Source of the DNA: Meiothermus sp.
Lineage (GTDB): Bacteria > Deinococcota > Deinococci > Deinococcales > Thermaceae
Direction of reading: 5' to 3'
DNA length: 64,000 nucleotides
Assembly: GCF_026004075.1 (NCBI RefSeq)
Contig: NZ_BPIK01000002.1
Location: 310,001-374,000, forward strand
The position numbers and the translations under genes were made by a program. Below, one piece after another: positions 35,960 through 45,800 of the stretch (the first letter of the stretch is position 1; the number at the start of each line of letters is the position of its first letter). Under the pieces are notes generated by a model. The model was not told the DNA's origin. It made no database searches and saw nothing but the letters and a program-made list of their open reading frames with translations.

Positions 35960-37618
35960 ATGACCGCGCACGTGAAGCTGAAAGACCACCTCGAGTTCCT
36001 CTACCCCGGTCGGGGCCAGGAAGTGCTGGGGCAGCTCATGGCCCTGCTCGAGCGCTACCCCGACCTGGCCCGGCCCCACCCCACCCCCCCCTGGAGCGAG
36101 CAGGACGCCTTCCTGATCACCTACCCCGACCAGATCACCCAGGCCGGCGAACCCCCCCTGCAAACCCTGCACCGCTTCCTGCGCCAGCACCTCCAGGGGG
36201 CCTTCTCCGGGGTGCACATCCTGCCCTTTTATCCCTACACCTCCGACGATGGCTTCAGCGTGGTGGACTTCAAGCAGGTCAAGCCCGAGTGGGGCACCTG
36301 GGAGGATATCCAGGCCATCGCAGCGGATTTCCGGCTGATGGCCGATCTGGTGTGTAACCACGTCTCGGCCTCGAGCCCCTGGTTCCAGGCTTTCTTAAAG
36401 GGCGACCCCAGGTACCAGAACTACTTCATCACCGTGGAGCCCGGCACCGACCTCTCGCAGGTCTTCCGGCCCCGCGCCCTGCCCCTCCTCACCCCCTTCC
36501 AGACCCAGAGCGGCGAGAAGCTGGTCTGGACGACCTTCTCCACTGACCAGATTGACCTCAATTTCGCCCACCCCGAGGTGCTGTTGGAGGTAATAGACGC
36601 CCTGCTGCACTACGTGCACAACGGAGCACAGCTCATCCGGCTCGATGCGGTGGGCTTTATCTGGAAGGTGATCGGGACAAGCTGCATACACCTGGAAGGG
36701 GCCCACCGCATTGTCAAGCTGATGCGGCTGGTGCTGGATATAAAAGCCCCCCAGGTGGTGCTGGTTACCGAGACCAACGTACCGCACCAGGACAACATCG
36801 CGTATTTCGGCAACGGCCACGACGAGGCCCAGATGGTCTACCAGTTCCCGCTGCCCCCTTTGGTGCTGCACACCTTCCGCACCGGCGACGCCAGCAAGCT
36901 GGCCGCCTGGGCCGCCAGCCTGAAGCCGCCCTCCGAGCGCACCACCTTCTTCAACTTCCTGGCCTCGCACGATGGGCTGGGGGTGGTGCCGGCCCACGGC
37001 ATTCTGGAGCCCGAAGAAATCGAGGCCCTCGTCCAGCAAGCCCTGGACCACGGGGGCCGGGTCAACTACAAGGACACCCCGGCGGGCCCGGTGCCCTACG
37101 AGCTGTGCCTGACCCTGTTCGATGCCCTCAATCATCCCCACGGCGACGAGGACGAAGACCTCAAGATCGCCCGCTTTCTGGCGGCCCATGCCGTTCTCCT
37201 GAGCTTGCAGGGTGTGCCGGGGGTCTACATCCACAGCCTCTTCGGCTCGCCCTCCGACCACGCGGGTCTGGAAGAAAGCGGGATCAACCGCCGCCTCAAC
37301 CGACACAAGTTCACCGGGCCGGAGCTGGCTGGGCTGCTCTCCAACCCTCATTCGCGCGCCCACAAGGTGCTGGCCCGCTTCAGCCACCTGCTCAAGGTGC
37401 GGGCTTCTCACCCGGCCTTCCACCCCAACGCGCCCCAGACCGTCATGGCCTCGAGGGAGGTGCTGCGCATCATCCGGGGCTACCGCGACCGGCAGGTGGG
37501 GTGCTACATCAACGTGACCAACCGGCCCCAGCCCATCCGGCGGGTGGGGCGCGACCTAATCAGCGGCAAATACTTCGCCGGCAGTCTGCCGCCCTACGGA
37601 GTGGTGTGGCTGGTTTGA
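35960..37618 (+). CDS. GH13_18 phosphorylase, probably glucosylglycerate (or sucrose) phosphorylase
   Basis: Retaining phosphorylase of 552 residues. The nucleophile is Asp229 (LIRLDAVGFIWK), the acid/base Glu271 (VLVTETNVPH), and the stabilising Asp338 (FLASHDGLG). Sucrose phosphorylases and the related glucosylglycerate phosphorylases share this fold; one GH13_18 enzyme of Meiothermus silvanus was shown to use glucosylglycerate, as does E. coli YcjM. The VGFIWKVIGTSCIH stretch resembles the latter group more than Bifidobacterium sucrose phosphorylase. The ATG at 35960 is preceded by GAGGAGCG. It heads a carbohydrate cluster with the MDR gene 10 bp downstream. Confidence 0.82.
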   Translation: MTAHVKLKDHLEFLYPGRGQEVLGQLMALLERYPDLARPHPTPPWSEQDAFLITYPDQITQAGEPPLQTLHRFLRQHLQGAFSGVHILPFYPYTSDDGFSVVDFKQVKPEWGTWEDIQAIAADFRLMADLVCNHVSASSPWFQAFLKGDPRYQNYFITVEPGTDLSQVFRPRALPLLTPFQTQSGEKLVWTTFSTDQIDLNFAHPEVLLEVIDALLHYVHNGAQLIRLDAVGFIWKVIGTSCIHLEGAHRIVKLMRLVLDIKAPQVVLVTETNVPHQDNIAYFGNGHDEAQMVYQFPLPPLVLHTFRTGDASKLAAWAASLKPPSERTTFFNFLASHDGLGVVPAHGILEPEEIEALVQQALDHGGRVNYKDTPAGPVPYELCLTLFDALNHPHGDEDEDLKIARFLAAHAVLLSLQGVPGVYIHSLFGSPSDHAGLEESGINRRLNRHKFTGPELAGLLSNPHSRAHKVLARFSHLLKVRASHPAFHPNAPQTVMASREVLRIIRGYRDRQVGCYINVTNRPQPIRRVGRDLISGKYFAGSLPPYGVVWLV

Positions 37619-37628
37619 GAAAGATGCT

Positions 37629-38687
37629 ATGGGACAACAGATGGTTTTTCCTTCACCTCGGCAGGTTGCCCTCGAGGACACCCCCGACCCGCCGCTTGGG
37701 CCCGGCGAAGTGCGGGTTCGGACGCTCTTCTCCGGCATCAGCGCCGGCACCGAGCTGACCCAGTACCGCGGCAGCAACCCCTACCTGCACAAGCGCTTCG
37801 ACCTCGAGCGGCGGCTGTTCGTGGACGACCGGCCCGGCCTGGCCTATCCGCTCAAAGGGGTGGGCTACGAGCAGGCGGGCGAGGTGGTGGAGGTGGGCCC
37901 GGAGGTCACACAGCTTCGGGTTGGACAGAGAATTTGGGGCTCCTGGGGCCACCGCAGCCCGGTGGTGCTGGCCGAATCCACAGCCGCCCCCAGGGTTTTG
38001 CCCGAGGGCACCGACCCCCGCCTGGGCATCTTTGCCCGCATCGGGGCCATCGCCCTGGGTGCGGTGCACGATGCCGAGATTCATTTAGGCGAGACGGTAG
38101 CCATTTTTGGCCTGGGCGTGGTGGGGCAGATCGCCCTGCAACTGGCCCGGTTGAGTGGGGCCCGCGTAATCGCGGTGGATGGCCTCGAGAAAAGGCTGGC
38201 CCTGGCCCGCCAGCTCGGCGCAGAACACACCCTGAACTTCCGCCAGGTCAACCCCGGCGAGGCCATCAAGGCCCTTACCCAGGGGCGCGGGGCCGATGTC
38301 AGCCTAGAGCTGAGCGGTGCGTACACCGCCCTGCACGAAGCCATCCGGGCCACCGCCTATAACTCGAGGGTTGTGGTAGCCGGCTTCTTGCAAGGCGAGG
38401 GGGTAGGCCTGCGGCTGGGAGAGGAGTTCCACCACAACCGCATCGAACTGGTCTCCTCCCAGACCCAGGGCATTGGCCCCCGCCTGGCCCACCGCTGGGA
38501 TCGCCTCCGGCAGGAGCAGACCATCATGCAACTGGCCACCCAGGGTAGGCTGCACCTGCTGCCCCTGATTACCCATACCTTCCCCTTTGCAGAGATCGGA
38601 GCCGCCTTCGCGCTGCTGGATCAACAGGCCAGTGAGGCGGTACAGGTCGTGCTGGAGTTCCCGTCAACCACACTGACCAAACCCTAA
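37629..38687 (+). CDS. MDR-superfamily dehydrogenase (YcjQ-like)
   Basis: 352 residues with an N-terminal GroES-like domain (PGEVRVRTLFSGISAGTELT) and a Rossmann domain (VAIFGLGVVGQIALQLARLSG). The GTE motif and the long loop after it resemble E. coli YcjQ, which reduces 3-keto-gulosides, rather than ordinary zinc alcohol dehydrogenases. The last residues, TTLTKP and the stop, are encoded by the end of the downstream tnpB element, so the original C-terminus may have been altered by insertion. Confidence 0.78.
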   Translation: MGQQMVFPSPRQVALEDTPDPPLGPGEVRVRTLFSGISAGTELTQYRGSNPYLHKRFDLERRLFVDDRPGLAYPLKGVGYEQAGEVVEVGPEVTQLRVGQRIWGSWGHRSPVVLAESTAAPRVLPEGTDPRLGIFARIGAIALGAVHDAEIHLGETVAIFGLGVVGQIALQLARLSGARVIAVDGLEKRLALARQLGAEHTLNFRQVNPGEAIKALTQGRGADVSLELSGAYTALHEAIRATAYNSRVVVAGFLQGEGVGLRLGEEFHHNRIELVSSQTQGIGPRLAHRWDRLRQEQTIMQLATQGRLHLLPLITHTFPFAEIGAAFALLDQQASEAVQVVLEFPSTTLTKP

Positions 38688-39809
38688 CGGGTTCCGGTCA
38701 GGGCTTGCAGGGACAGAACCATGCAGCGCACGATTCGCTTCCCCCACGTTCGGCCAGTTGACAATGGCCCGACGGCCAGTGTTGACCGCCGCGATGCGGT
38801 CGGCAAGCCCAGCGAAGCCGCAGACCACACAGGTAAAGGTGCGTTGGTTGGGTCGGTTGGCCCGCTCGGTGTGCCCGCAAACGGGGCATTCCCGAGAGGT
38901 GTTCTTTGGGTCAACAAAGACCAGGGGCACTCCCACCCGCTCCGCTTTGTACCGGAGCTTCTGCCCCAGGTCATGGAACGCCCAGCTATGCAGCGTGGAG
39001 CGCTGAGGCCGTCGAACCCTGACCCTCTGGCGAATGCCCTTGAGGTCTTCCAGGGCAATCGCCCGATTCGTGCGTTGGGCCTTCTCCACGATGCGCTTGC
39101 TGATGCGGTGGTTGAGGTCGTTGGCGAAGCGCCGTTCTTTTCCACTGAGTTGCTTCAACCTTCTCTTAGCCCCCTTGGTTCCCTTCTTCTGGAGTTTTCT
39201 TCTGAGCCTCCGGTGGCGGTGTCTGACCGAGTTGAGGTGCGCTCCCGAGTAAGTCTCGCCGTCCGAGTCGGTGGCGATGTTGACGATGCCCAGGTCAACC
39301 CCCAGCACGTCCCTGACCTCGATGGGGTCAGGCTCCTCGACGTTGACCGTGGCGAAGAGGTAGAACTCACCGCTTATGTAGGCCAGGTCGGTCTCGCCCT
39401 GCCGGGTCGCCAGCAAACGCCGCTGGTACTCCCCGCACGCGAAGGGGATGGTCTGACGACCCTCCACCGTCCAGATGGAGACCGTAGAGGCCGCGAGGTT
39501 CCAGGAGAGGATGCGGTCGTCGTAGGTGATGGCCGCCAGTTCACGGAAGGTGCGCCGGGTCTTCCTGTCCAGCTTGTAGGTATCCACCACCCGCGCGTTG
39601 GCCCGCACCACCATCTGAGCCGAAAGGCCAAAGCGTTTCTTGGTGGCGTGGTAATGGAGGTGATGCAGTGGAACCTGTTTGAACGTCTTGCTCTCCCAGG
39701 CGATGGCGGAAATGTGGTTGCAGGCCATGTTGAAGCGCCGCATGGTCTCCAGCAGGCACGCCCGCTGTTCGGGCGTGGGCCGCAGCTTGACCTTGGCGGT
39801 GAGCTTCAC
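38664..39809 (-). CDS. tnpB: TnpB-family RNA-guided nuclease
   Basis: 381 residues from a GTG start (VKLTAKVKLRPTPEQRACLL). RuvC motifs are VLGVDLGIVNIATD (Asp), IALEDLKGIR (Glu) and GLADRIAAVNTG (Asp). The zinc finger is CPVCGH...CVVCGF. The catalytic set looks intact. The guide RNA should come from the 3' end of the gene and the hairpin at 38673-38701. It overlaps the MDR gene by 24 bp on the opposite strand. Confidence 0.92.
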   Translation of the reverse strand: MKLTAKVKLRPTPEQRACLLETMRRFNMACNHISAIAWESKTFKQVPLHHLHYHATKKRFGLSAQMVVRANARVVDTYKLDRKTRRTFRELAAITYDDRILSWNLAASTVSIWTVEGRQTIPFACGEYQRRLLATRQGETDLAYISGEFYLFATVNVEEPDPIEVRDVLGVDLGIVNIATDSDGETYSGAHLNSVRHRHRRLRRKLQKKGTKGAKRRLKQLSGKERRFANDLNHRISKRIVEKAQRTNRAIALEDLKGIRQRVRVRRPQRSTLHSWAFHDLGQKLRYKAERVGVPLVFVDPKNTSRECPVCGHTERANRPNQRTFTCVVCGFAGLADRIAAVNTGRRAIVNWPNVGEANRALHGSVPASPDRNPLGFGQCG

Positions 39810-39842
39810 AAGGGTAGTTTATCAAATCTTCAATACTTGAAG
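38664..39842 (-). mobile_element. IS200/IS605-type tnpB-only element (boundaries approximate)
   Basis: A lone tnpB sits between two genes of one cluster. A hairpin at 38673-38701 (CTGACC-AA-ACCC against GGGT-CC-GGTCAG) overlaps the last tnpB codons, the usual right-end structure. At the other side are CTTCAA-TAC-TTGAAG (39828-39842), GCGCTC-TAGT-GAGCGC (39859-39874) and CCCCGACCA-TACC-TGGTCGGGG (39889-39910); which of these belongs to the element is uncertain. No tnpA is present, so mobility needs a helper. Confidence 0.7.
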
Positions 39843-39934
39843 GAGGTGAGCGGGTGCAGCGCTCTAGTGAGCGCCTGGGGCTCTACCTCCCCGACCATAC
39901 CTGGTCGGGGTCTCTCACCCCAGACCCCAATCGG

Positions 39935-40924
39935 ATGAAACCCCTCAAAACTGCCATCCTCGGCTGCGGCGGCTTCGCAAGACGCCACGCCCAGGTGCTG
40001 CAACAACTCCCCACCGAGGTTCAACTGGTTGCCTGCTGCGACCGCAACGCCTGGAAAGCCCAGGAATTATCCGCTCAGTACAGCGTCGGCCAGGCCCAAG
40101 TCTTCACCGACCATACCCGTATGCTGGAGGCCACCGACCTGGATATCCTGATCGTCTGCCTCCCCCCCTACGGCCACACCGACGAGGTAGAGCAGGCCGC
40201 CCAGCGCGGCATTCACCTGCTCATCGAGAAACCCATCGCGCTGAGCCGGGACAAGGCCTGGCAGATGGTCGAGGCCAGCGAAAAGGCCGGCATCAAAACC
40301 CAGGTGGGTTTTATGTACCGCTTCGGTGAGGCCCTGGAGTACCTGCGCACCCTGGACAGCGGCCCCATCGGTCTTTTTAGCGCCCGCTACTTCTGCAACG
40401 CGCTCCATGCCCCCTGGTGGCGCGACAAAGAAAAATCCGGGGGCCAGCTCGTCGAGCAGGTCATCCACATGTTCGACCTGATGCGCTACCTGATGGGCGA
40501 GCCGGTCACGGTCTACGCCAAGCAGGCCAACCTCTTCCACCAGCAAACCCCTGGCTACACCGTCGAGGATGTGAGCGCCACCATCGCCACCTTCCCAAAC
40601 GGCAGCCTGGGGGTCGTCTACGCCAGCAATGGGGCCATTCCAGGCCAGTGGATCAAGGACTTCAAACTGGTTGCACAGAACCTTACCGCCGAGTTTAGCG
40701 ACACCAACCAGGCCCGCTTCTTCTTCACCGCCCAGCCGGGGGTGCCCACCCAGACCATAGAGTCCAGCCGCGACCCCTACCTGGCCCAGCTCCAAGACCT
40801 CATCCAGGCCATCCGCAGCGGTGGCCCCACCCGTACCCCCCTGCGCGAAGGCGCGAAGTCGCTGGAACTTGTGCTGGCCGCTCGAGAGTCTGCCGAAAGT
40901 GGGGCCGAGGTCAGGTTGGCATGA
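39935..40924 (+). CDS. Gfo/Idh/MocA-family oxidoreductase (YcjS-like)
   Basis: 329 residues. The Rossmann opening is KTAILGCGGFARRHAQVLQQ, followed by LIEKPIAL with the catalytic Lys of the family and a C-terminal sheet domain (GGQLVEQVIHMFDLMRYLMG). Family members oxidise or reduce sugars and inositols, often at C3. In the E. coli ycj cluster a homologue (YcjS) works with an MDR enzyme and a GH13_18 phosphorylase. The start is ATG 39935. Its stop overlaps the GH36 start (ATGA). Confidence 0.88.
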   Translation: MKPLKTAILGCGGFARRHAQVLQQLPTEVQLVACCDRNAWKAQELSAQYSVGQAQVFTDHTRMLEATDLDILIVCLPPYGHTDEVEQAAQRGIHLLIEKPIALSRDKAWQMVEASEKAGIKTQVGFMYRFGEALEYLRTLDSGPIGLFSARYFCNALHAPWWRDKEKSGGQLVEQVIHMFDLMRYLMGEPVTVYAKQANLFHQQTPGYTVEDVSATIATFPNGSLGVVYASNGAIPGQWIKDFKLVAQNLTAEFSDTNQARFFFTAQPGVPTQTIESSRDPYLAQLQDLIQAIRSGGPTRTPLREGAKSLELVLAARESAESGAEVRLA

Positions 40925-42777
40925 ACCTTACCCTCAACCCCGATCAGACCCTGAACTTTCTGGGAAGCGACATCCGGCTCTTGCAGGCCCGGCCGGTGGT
41001 CAACGGGCGTTTACTCGAGATCACCTCGGCAAAGGTGGAGCAAGAGCATCCAAACCGGTGGCGGGCGCGCTACCACAGCCCGATGGGGGTCTTCTGGGTG
41101 AAGGCCTGGCGGGAGGAACCGATCTGGAAACTGAAGTTTGGATTGGATGGTTTCACCGGCAATTTCCCACTAGACTCCTTTGGGCTGCACTTTGCGCAGA
41201 TCGTGGGAGCCCAGAAATACCTGCGCCAGGGCTACCATAGCTGGGACGGGGCCGGGTATGTGGCCATGGGCGAGGCCCGCCAAACCGGCTATGCGCTCAC
41301 CCAACTGCTGGGCGCGTCTGGCACCAACAGCGTGGTTTTGGGCTTCGACCGGCACCACCGCTTCCAGCACACCTTCACCTTTGAAGACTCCTCGCTGCGC
41401 CTCGAGGTGCTGTGGGATCGAAAAAGCGCCAGGCGAATCGAGTCGGAATGCCTGCTGATCTTCGAGCAGGACGGCGTCGAAGAGGCTTTGCGCAGTTGGG
41501 CGCAGCAGGTAGCCCAGGCGGCCCCCGACCCCCCGCGTCGGCCTGCCCAGCCCATCACCGGCTGGTGCTCGTGGTACAACCTGTACGCCGCCATCAGCGA
41601 GGAGAACATCCTGGAGCACCTGCGCGGCGTGGAGAAGGTCTGCAAACGCGAACACCTGCCAATGCAGGTCTTCCAGCTCGACGACGGCTTTACCCCCGAG
41701 ATGGGCGACTGGCTCGAGGTCAAGCCTCAATTCCCCCGAGGGATTAAGCCGCTGCTGGACGAGATTCGCGCGGCGGGCTTGGTTCCGGGGCTGTGGATTG
41801 CCCCGTTCGTGGTGGGCAACCGCAGCAGGCTGTTTCAGCAGCACCCCGATTGGGTGCTGCACGAGCACAGCGGCCAGCCGCTGGTGCAGATGCGCTTTTA
41901 CGGTGAGTTCCGCTGGCACAAACGCAGCGAAGAGTACTACATCCTCGATGCAACCCATCCCCAAGCCCTCGAGTACCTGCGCAACGTTTTTCGCGTCTGG
42001 CGGCAGGACTGGGGCTGTGAATACTTCAAAACCGATTTCATGTTTTTCGGGGCCGAGTATGGCCCGGACCGCGTGGCCTACCATACCCCCGGCCTGAGCA
42101 GAATGGAGGTCTGGCACCGGGTAGCCCGGATGATTCGCGCCGAGATCGGGGATGCGCTGTGGGTGGGCTGCGGCATGCCGCTGTGGGCCTCGGTCGGGCT
42201 GGTAGACGGCAACCGTATCGGGCGCGATGTGGGGGCCGAGTGGCTGCCCGATACCTACGAACGCCTGTACGGGCTGGCCCTGCGCAACTTCGGCAACCAC
42301 CTGCTCTGGGAAGCCGACCCCGACTGCGTGCTGTTGCGCGAACGGTTCCATTACCTGAGCGAGCAGGAGCAAACCGGTCTGGCCTTGTTTTTCGGGATGA
42401 TGGGTGGGGTTCTCCTCACCAGTGACGCCCTGGACGAAATTTCCACTGAACGGCTGGCGTTGTGGCGGATGCTGCTACTCTCTGCGGGAGGTTCCTGCCG
42501 CTATCCCCTGCTGGGTTCGGACGACCGGGTGCTGGTGCAGGTCAGGGGCCATTGCCCGGCAGCGGTGCTGGCCTTCAACCTGAGCGACCAGACCGTCCAG
42601 CGCACCTACCCGCTGCACACGCTGGGCTTGCCGGCTGGGCTGGTGGGTTACGACTGGCACCGGCGCGAATGGCTACCCCAAAACGGACAACTCGCCTTTA
42701 CCCTGGGCCCCCACCAAAGCGCCCTGGTCTTTTTGAGCGATGGGCCGCTCGAGCCGCCCCCCACCCAGCTTCCGTAA
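40921..42777 (+). CDS. GH36-like glycosidase (alpha-galactosidase family)
   Basis: 618 residues. A beta-sandwich N-domain is followed by a TIM barrel. GWCSWYNLYAAISEENILEH and FQLDDGFTPEMGDWLEV are typical of clan GH-D. The nucleophile is Asp372 (YFKTDFMFFG) and the acid/base Asp436 (GNRIGRDVGAEW). It has no signal peptide, so it acts in the cytoplasm. It overlaps the Gfo/Idh gene by 4 bp. Specificity may be alpha-galactoside or a modified (3-keto or epimerised) glycoside. Confidence 0.87.
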   Translation: MNLTLNPDQTLNFLGSDIRLLQARPVVNGRLLEITSAKVEQEHPNRWRARYHSPMGVFWVKAWREEPIWKLKFGLDGFTGNFPLDSFGLHFAQIVGAQKYLRQGYHSWDGAGYVAMGEARQTGYALTQLLGASGTNSVVLGFDRHHRFQHTFTFEDSSLRLEVLWDRKSARRIESECLLIFEQDGVEEALRSWAQQVAQAAPDPPRRPAQPITGWCSWYNLYAAISEENILEHLRGVEKVCKREHLPMQVFQLDDGFTPEMGDWLEVKPQFPRGIKPLLDEIRAAGLVPGLWIAPFVVGNRSRLFQQHPDWVLHEHSGQPLVQMRFYGEFRWHKRSEEYYILDATHPQALEYLRNVFRVWRQDWGCEYFKTDFMFFGAEYGPDRVAYHTPGLSRMEVWHRVARMIRAEIGDALWVGCGMPLWASVGLVDGNRIGRDVGAEWLPDTYERLYGLALRNFGNHLLWEADPDCVLLRERFHYLSEQEQTGLALFFGMMGGVLLTSDALDEISTERLALWRMLLLSAGGSCRYPLLGSDDRVLVQVRGHCPAAVLAFNLSDQTVQRTYPLHTLGLPAGLVGYDWHRREWLPQNGQLAFTLGPHQSALVFLSDGPLEPPPTQLP

Positions 42778-42836
42778 GCCTACCGTGCGGCCCAGGCCAG
42801 CAGGTACTGGGCTGGGTAGTAAAGCGGCAGGCCCAG

Positions 42837-42865
42837 AAAAACCCACCCCAAGGCTAGGGGTGGGT
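42837..42865 (-). terminator. Terminator of the secreted nuclease-like gene
   Basis: ACCCACCCC (42841-42849) and GGGGTGGGT (42857-42865) form a perfect 9-bp stem with a 7-nt loop, followed on the minus strand by a T run (42841-42837). It lies 16 bp beyond the stop of the 42881-46057 gene. Confidence 0.85.
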
Positions 42866-42880
42866 CTGGCACATGCAACC

Positions 42881-45800
42881 CTACTTCACAAAGTTGAAGT
42901 TGGCCCGATAGGTAATGCCGTTGCTGTAGCGCACCACCACCTGGCGGCAACTCCCCGCCCAGCTCTTCTCGGTTTTCCAGGGATAGGTGTAGCGGTCCAG
43001 CAGGGGGTCGTAGCTCAGACCGCCGTTGCTGCTGGTGGGGTTGGTGCCATTTACCGCGGCAGTAGACCCACAGGGAATGGTCTCCCACTTGGGGTATCCC
43101 GGCGCAAAGATGTTGAGCCCCTGGTTGCCGCCCAGGCTAAAGATGAGCGGGATCGACTGGCCCGCATTAGCGGTGTTAAAGGCCGGGAAAGGCGCAACAG
43201 GGCCAAAGAACCACGCGCCCGGCGCAGTCAGATTCAAGCCCACCACCACCGGGTCGTGGTCAGACACCCGGTATTGATCGGGGGCGTAGAGCAGGGCTTG
43301 CAGGCTGGGGGTCTTGAAATCGGTGTTGTAATCGAGCACGCTGGGTTCGTCGGCGTTGATATGGTACTCAGCCACCCCCGATACCTGGGCATTCAGCGAG
43401 GCCGAGGCCAGCGCGTGGTCGAGGTAGCCCCACTGCCCGTCGAACACGTACGAATACGCATCGGGGCCCAGACGGGTCTCGAGCAGGTTGATAAAGCCTG
43501 CGTTCTTGAGGGCGGTAATGGGGTCTTCCTGGGCATAGGAGTTGTAGTCGCCAATCAGGAGAATGTCCGGGTCAGCAATGCCGGTGGGGTTCGTGGCCAG
43601 CCAGGCCGCTAGTTGCTGAGCGGCGTAGGTGCGCACAGCATTGCAGTTGCCCTGGCCGTCGCCCTGGTCGGGCAGGTCGCAGGCCGAACCCTTGCTCTTG
43701 AGGTGGTTCACGTTCACGATAAAAATGGCCCCGTTATCGTTTTGCTGGAAGGCCTGGGCCAGCGAGGCCCGGTTGCGCGGGGCACTGTCGCCGCCGTTGA
43801 CAAAGGCCGGGGTGTTGAGCACCGCGGTCTGTCCCACCGGGGTCACACGGGCCGGCTTGTAAATCAGGCCCACCTTGATGGCGTCGGTACCCAGGGCGTT
43901 CACCTGCCCGGTGGCCGTATCGGCATCAATAAAGGCATAGGTTCCGGGGGCGGTGGCTTCGTTGAGCTTGTTCACCAAAAAGGCAATGGCGCTATCGGGG
44001 CCGTAGCCGTCGTTCTCCATCTCGTTAAAGCCCAGCACATCCGGGTTCATGGCCAGGATGGCCGCCACCGTCTTGGGCCACTGGCGGTTGAACTCGGCCA
44101 GGGTATCGGCCCCGCGGCAGTCGGTGGGCAGGCCCCCCACCCCGTTGGTGCAGTTGTCCACGGTGTCGGGCAGGCCATCAAAGGTATTGAAGAAGTTGAG
44201 CAGGTTGAACCCCACCACCCGCAGCGTGCCCCCCACCTCAGGCGGGGTGGTCGGACGTGGGTTAGCCGCCACAAAATTGACGTACCCATTCAGGGCCCCA
44301 ATGGGCCGCACCCGGTAGGCATTCCCGCTGGCGGCATTGCCGGCCCAGGTATAGGTCATCACCCCCACGATGCCAGTCGCGGTGTCGCCCCCGCGCAGGG
44401 TGTTGCTGGCGCTCAGGGGCTGGCCGTTCCGCCCAAACAGGATGGGGTCGGGGTTCTGGTTTTGCAGGGCGTCGTCCAGGATGATGCGGTTGAGGTTGTT
44501 CTGGGCTTGCAGGGCATTGGCGGCAGCGCCAGGGGTGGTGACGTGGGTGGGCTGCTTCAGCCGCCCGCTCGAGGAGAGCACCACCTGTCCAAAGCGCCCA
44601 AGCTGGAAGTGCTCGGTTACATAAAGGGTCTGGGGCAGCCGCACCAGCATGCCCTCGTAGCGCTCGGCCTCGGTGGCCGAAGCGAAGGGCAGGGTCACGT
44701 CGGTCGGCGTGACGGTTCCGGTTCCGCACTTGGTAATGGAGGTCGCGCTAATCTGGGTCTGATCCTGGAACTCACCCGCCGTTCCCACCACCCGCACCAC
44801 ATCGCCCAGGCTCACGCTATTGTTGTTGCCGTTGAACACGAAGATGCCATCGGAGGTACTCGCATCCCCATCGCCGCTGGGGTCTTGGATGTAGAAGCCC
44901 CGCAGAGCCGGGGTGGGGCCTTCGTAATCCCCCACCACCACGCCTTTAGTCACCACATTGCCGGTAATGGCTGCCGACATGGCGCTGCCCTGAATCTGGT
45001 AGATGGGGGTATGGGGCAGGTCACAGACCGAGACCGGGTTGAAAGCAAGCTCAAAGTTGGCGGTCATGGTGTCGGGGGGGTCGAGGGTATCCACATCCGA
45101 GACCTGGGCCGCAAACACCGTAAGGGTGCAGCTCTCGCCCGAGGCAAAATCGGTGTTGGGGTTGATGACAAACTGCGTCGAGGTGGCGTTGGCCGTGACC
45201 ACCGTATCGGCCACGGTGCGGACACCACTGGTAGAGCAGGTAAGGCCAAACCACGCACCGCTCACGTTCACCGGCTTGCTAAAGGTGAGGGTCAGGTTGT
45301 CGTCGGGGTTGATGGTGCCGCCCGAGGCCGGAACTGTGGAGACCACACTGGGGGCCGACTCATTGCAAAAGTTGCGGGCCGAGGCGGTGTTGCGGGGGCT
45401 GGGGGCGGCCGCTTCAAAATCGGCTGCGTTGTTGTCGGTCTCGGTACAGCCGTTGCCCTTCCGAAGGGCTGCGGTAGTGTTGGAAAGTGTGGGGGCCGCG
45501 CCCGAGCCTTCAAAGAAATTGGCGCCGCCGTATCCCACCAGGTCCACAATCTGGGCCAACTGGGCATCGGAGCAAGGGGTGGAACCCCCGTTACAGCCCA
45601 GCGGCGTGGTGCTCGATACAAGAGCAACCTTTCCAGCCCCCGCCGCCATCGCAATCGGGGTGGAGTCCACCATATCCGGCGTGGGAAGCGGTGCGCCTGC
45701 CGTGCCCCCTGCTTGCTGCACCAGGTAGTACTGTCCAGGCTGTAGGGTCACGTTGGGCAGTTCGGTAATCTGGGTGCTGCTGGCGCCAAAATTGCCGGTT

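Noticed and set aside
43613-45745. A 710-codon open frame antisense to the secreted nuclease-like gene
   Set aside because: Gly/His/Val-rich low-complexity translation, with the sense strand carrying clear lamin-tail and nuclease motifs.
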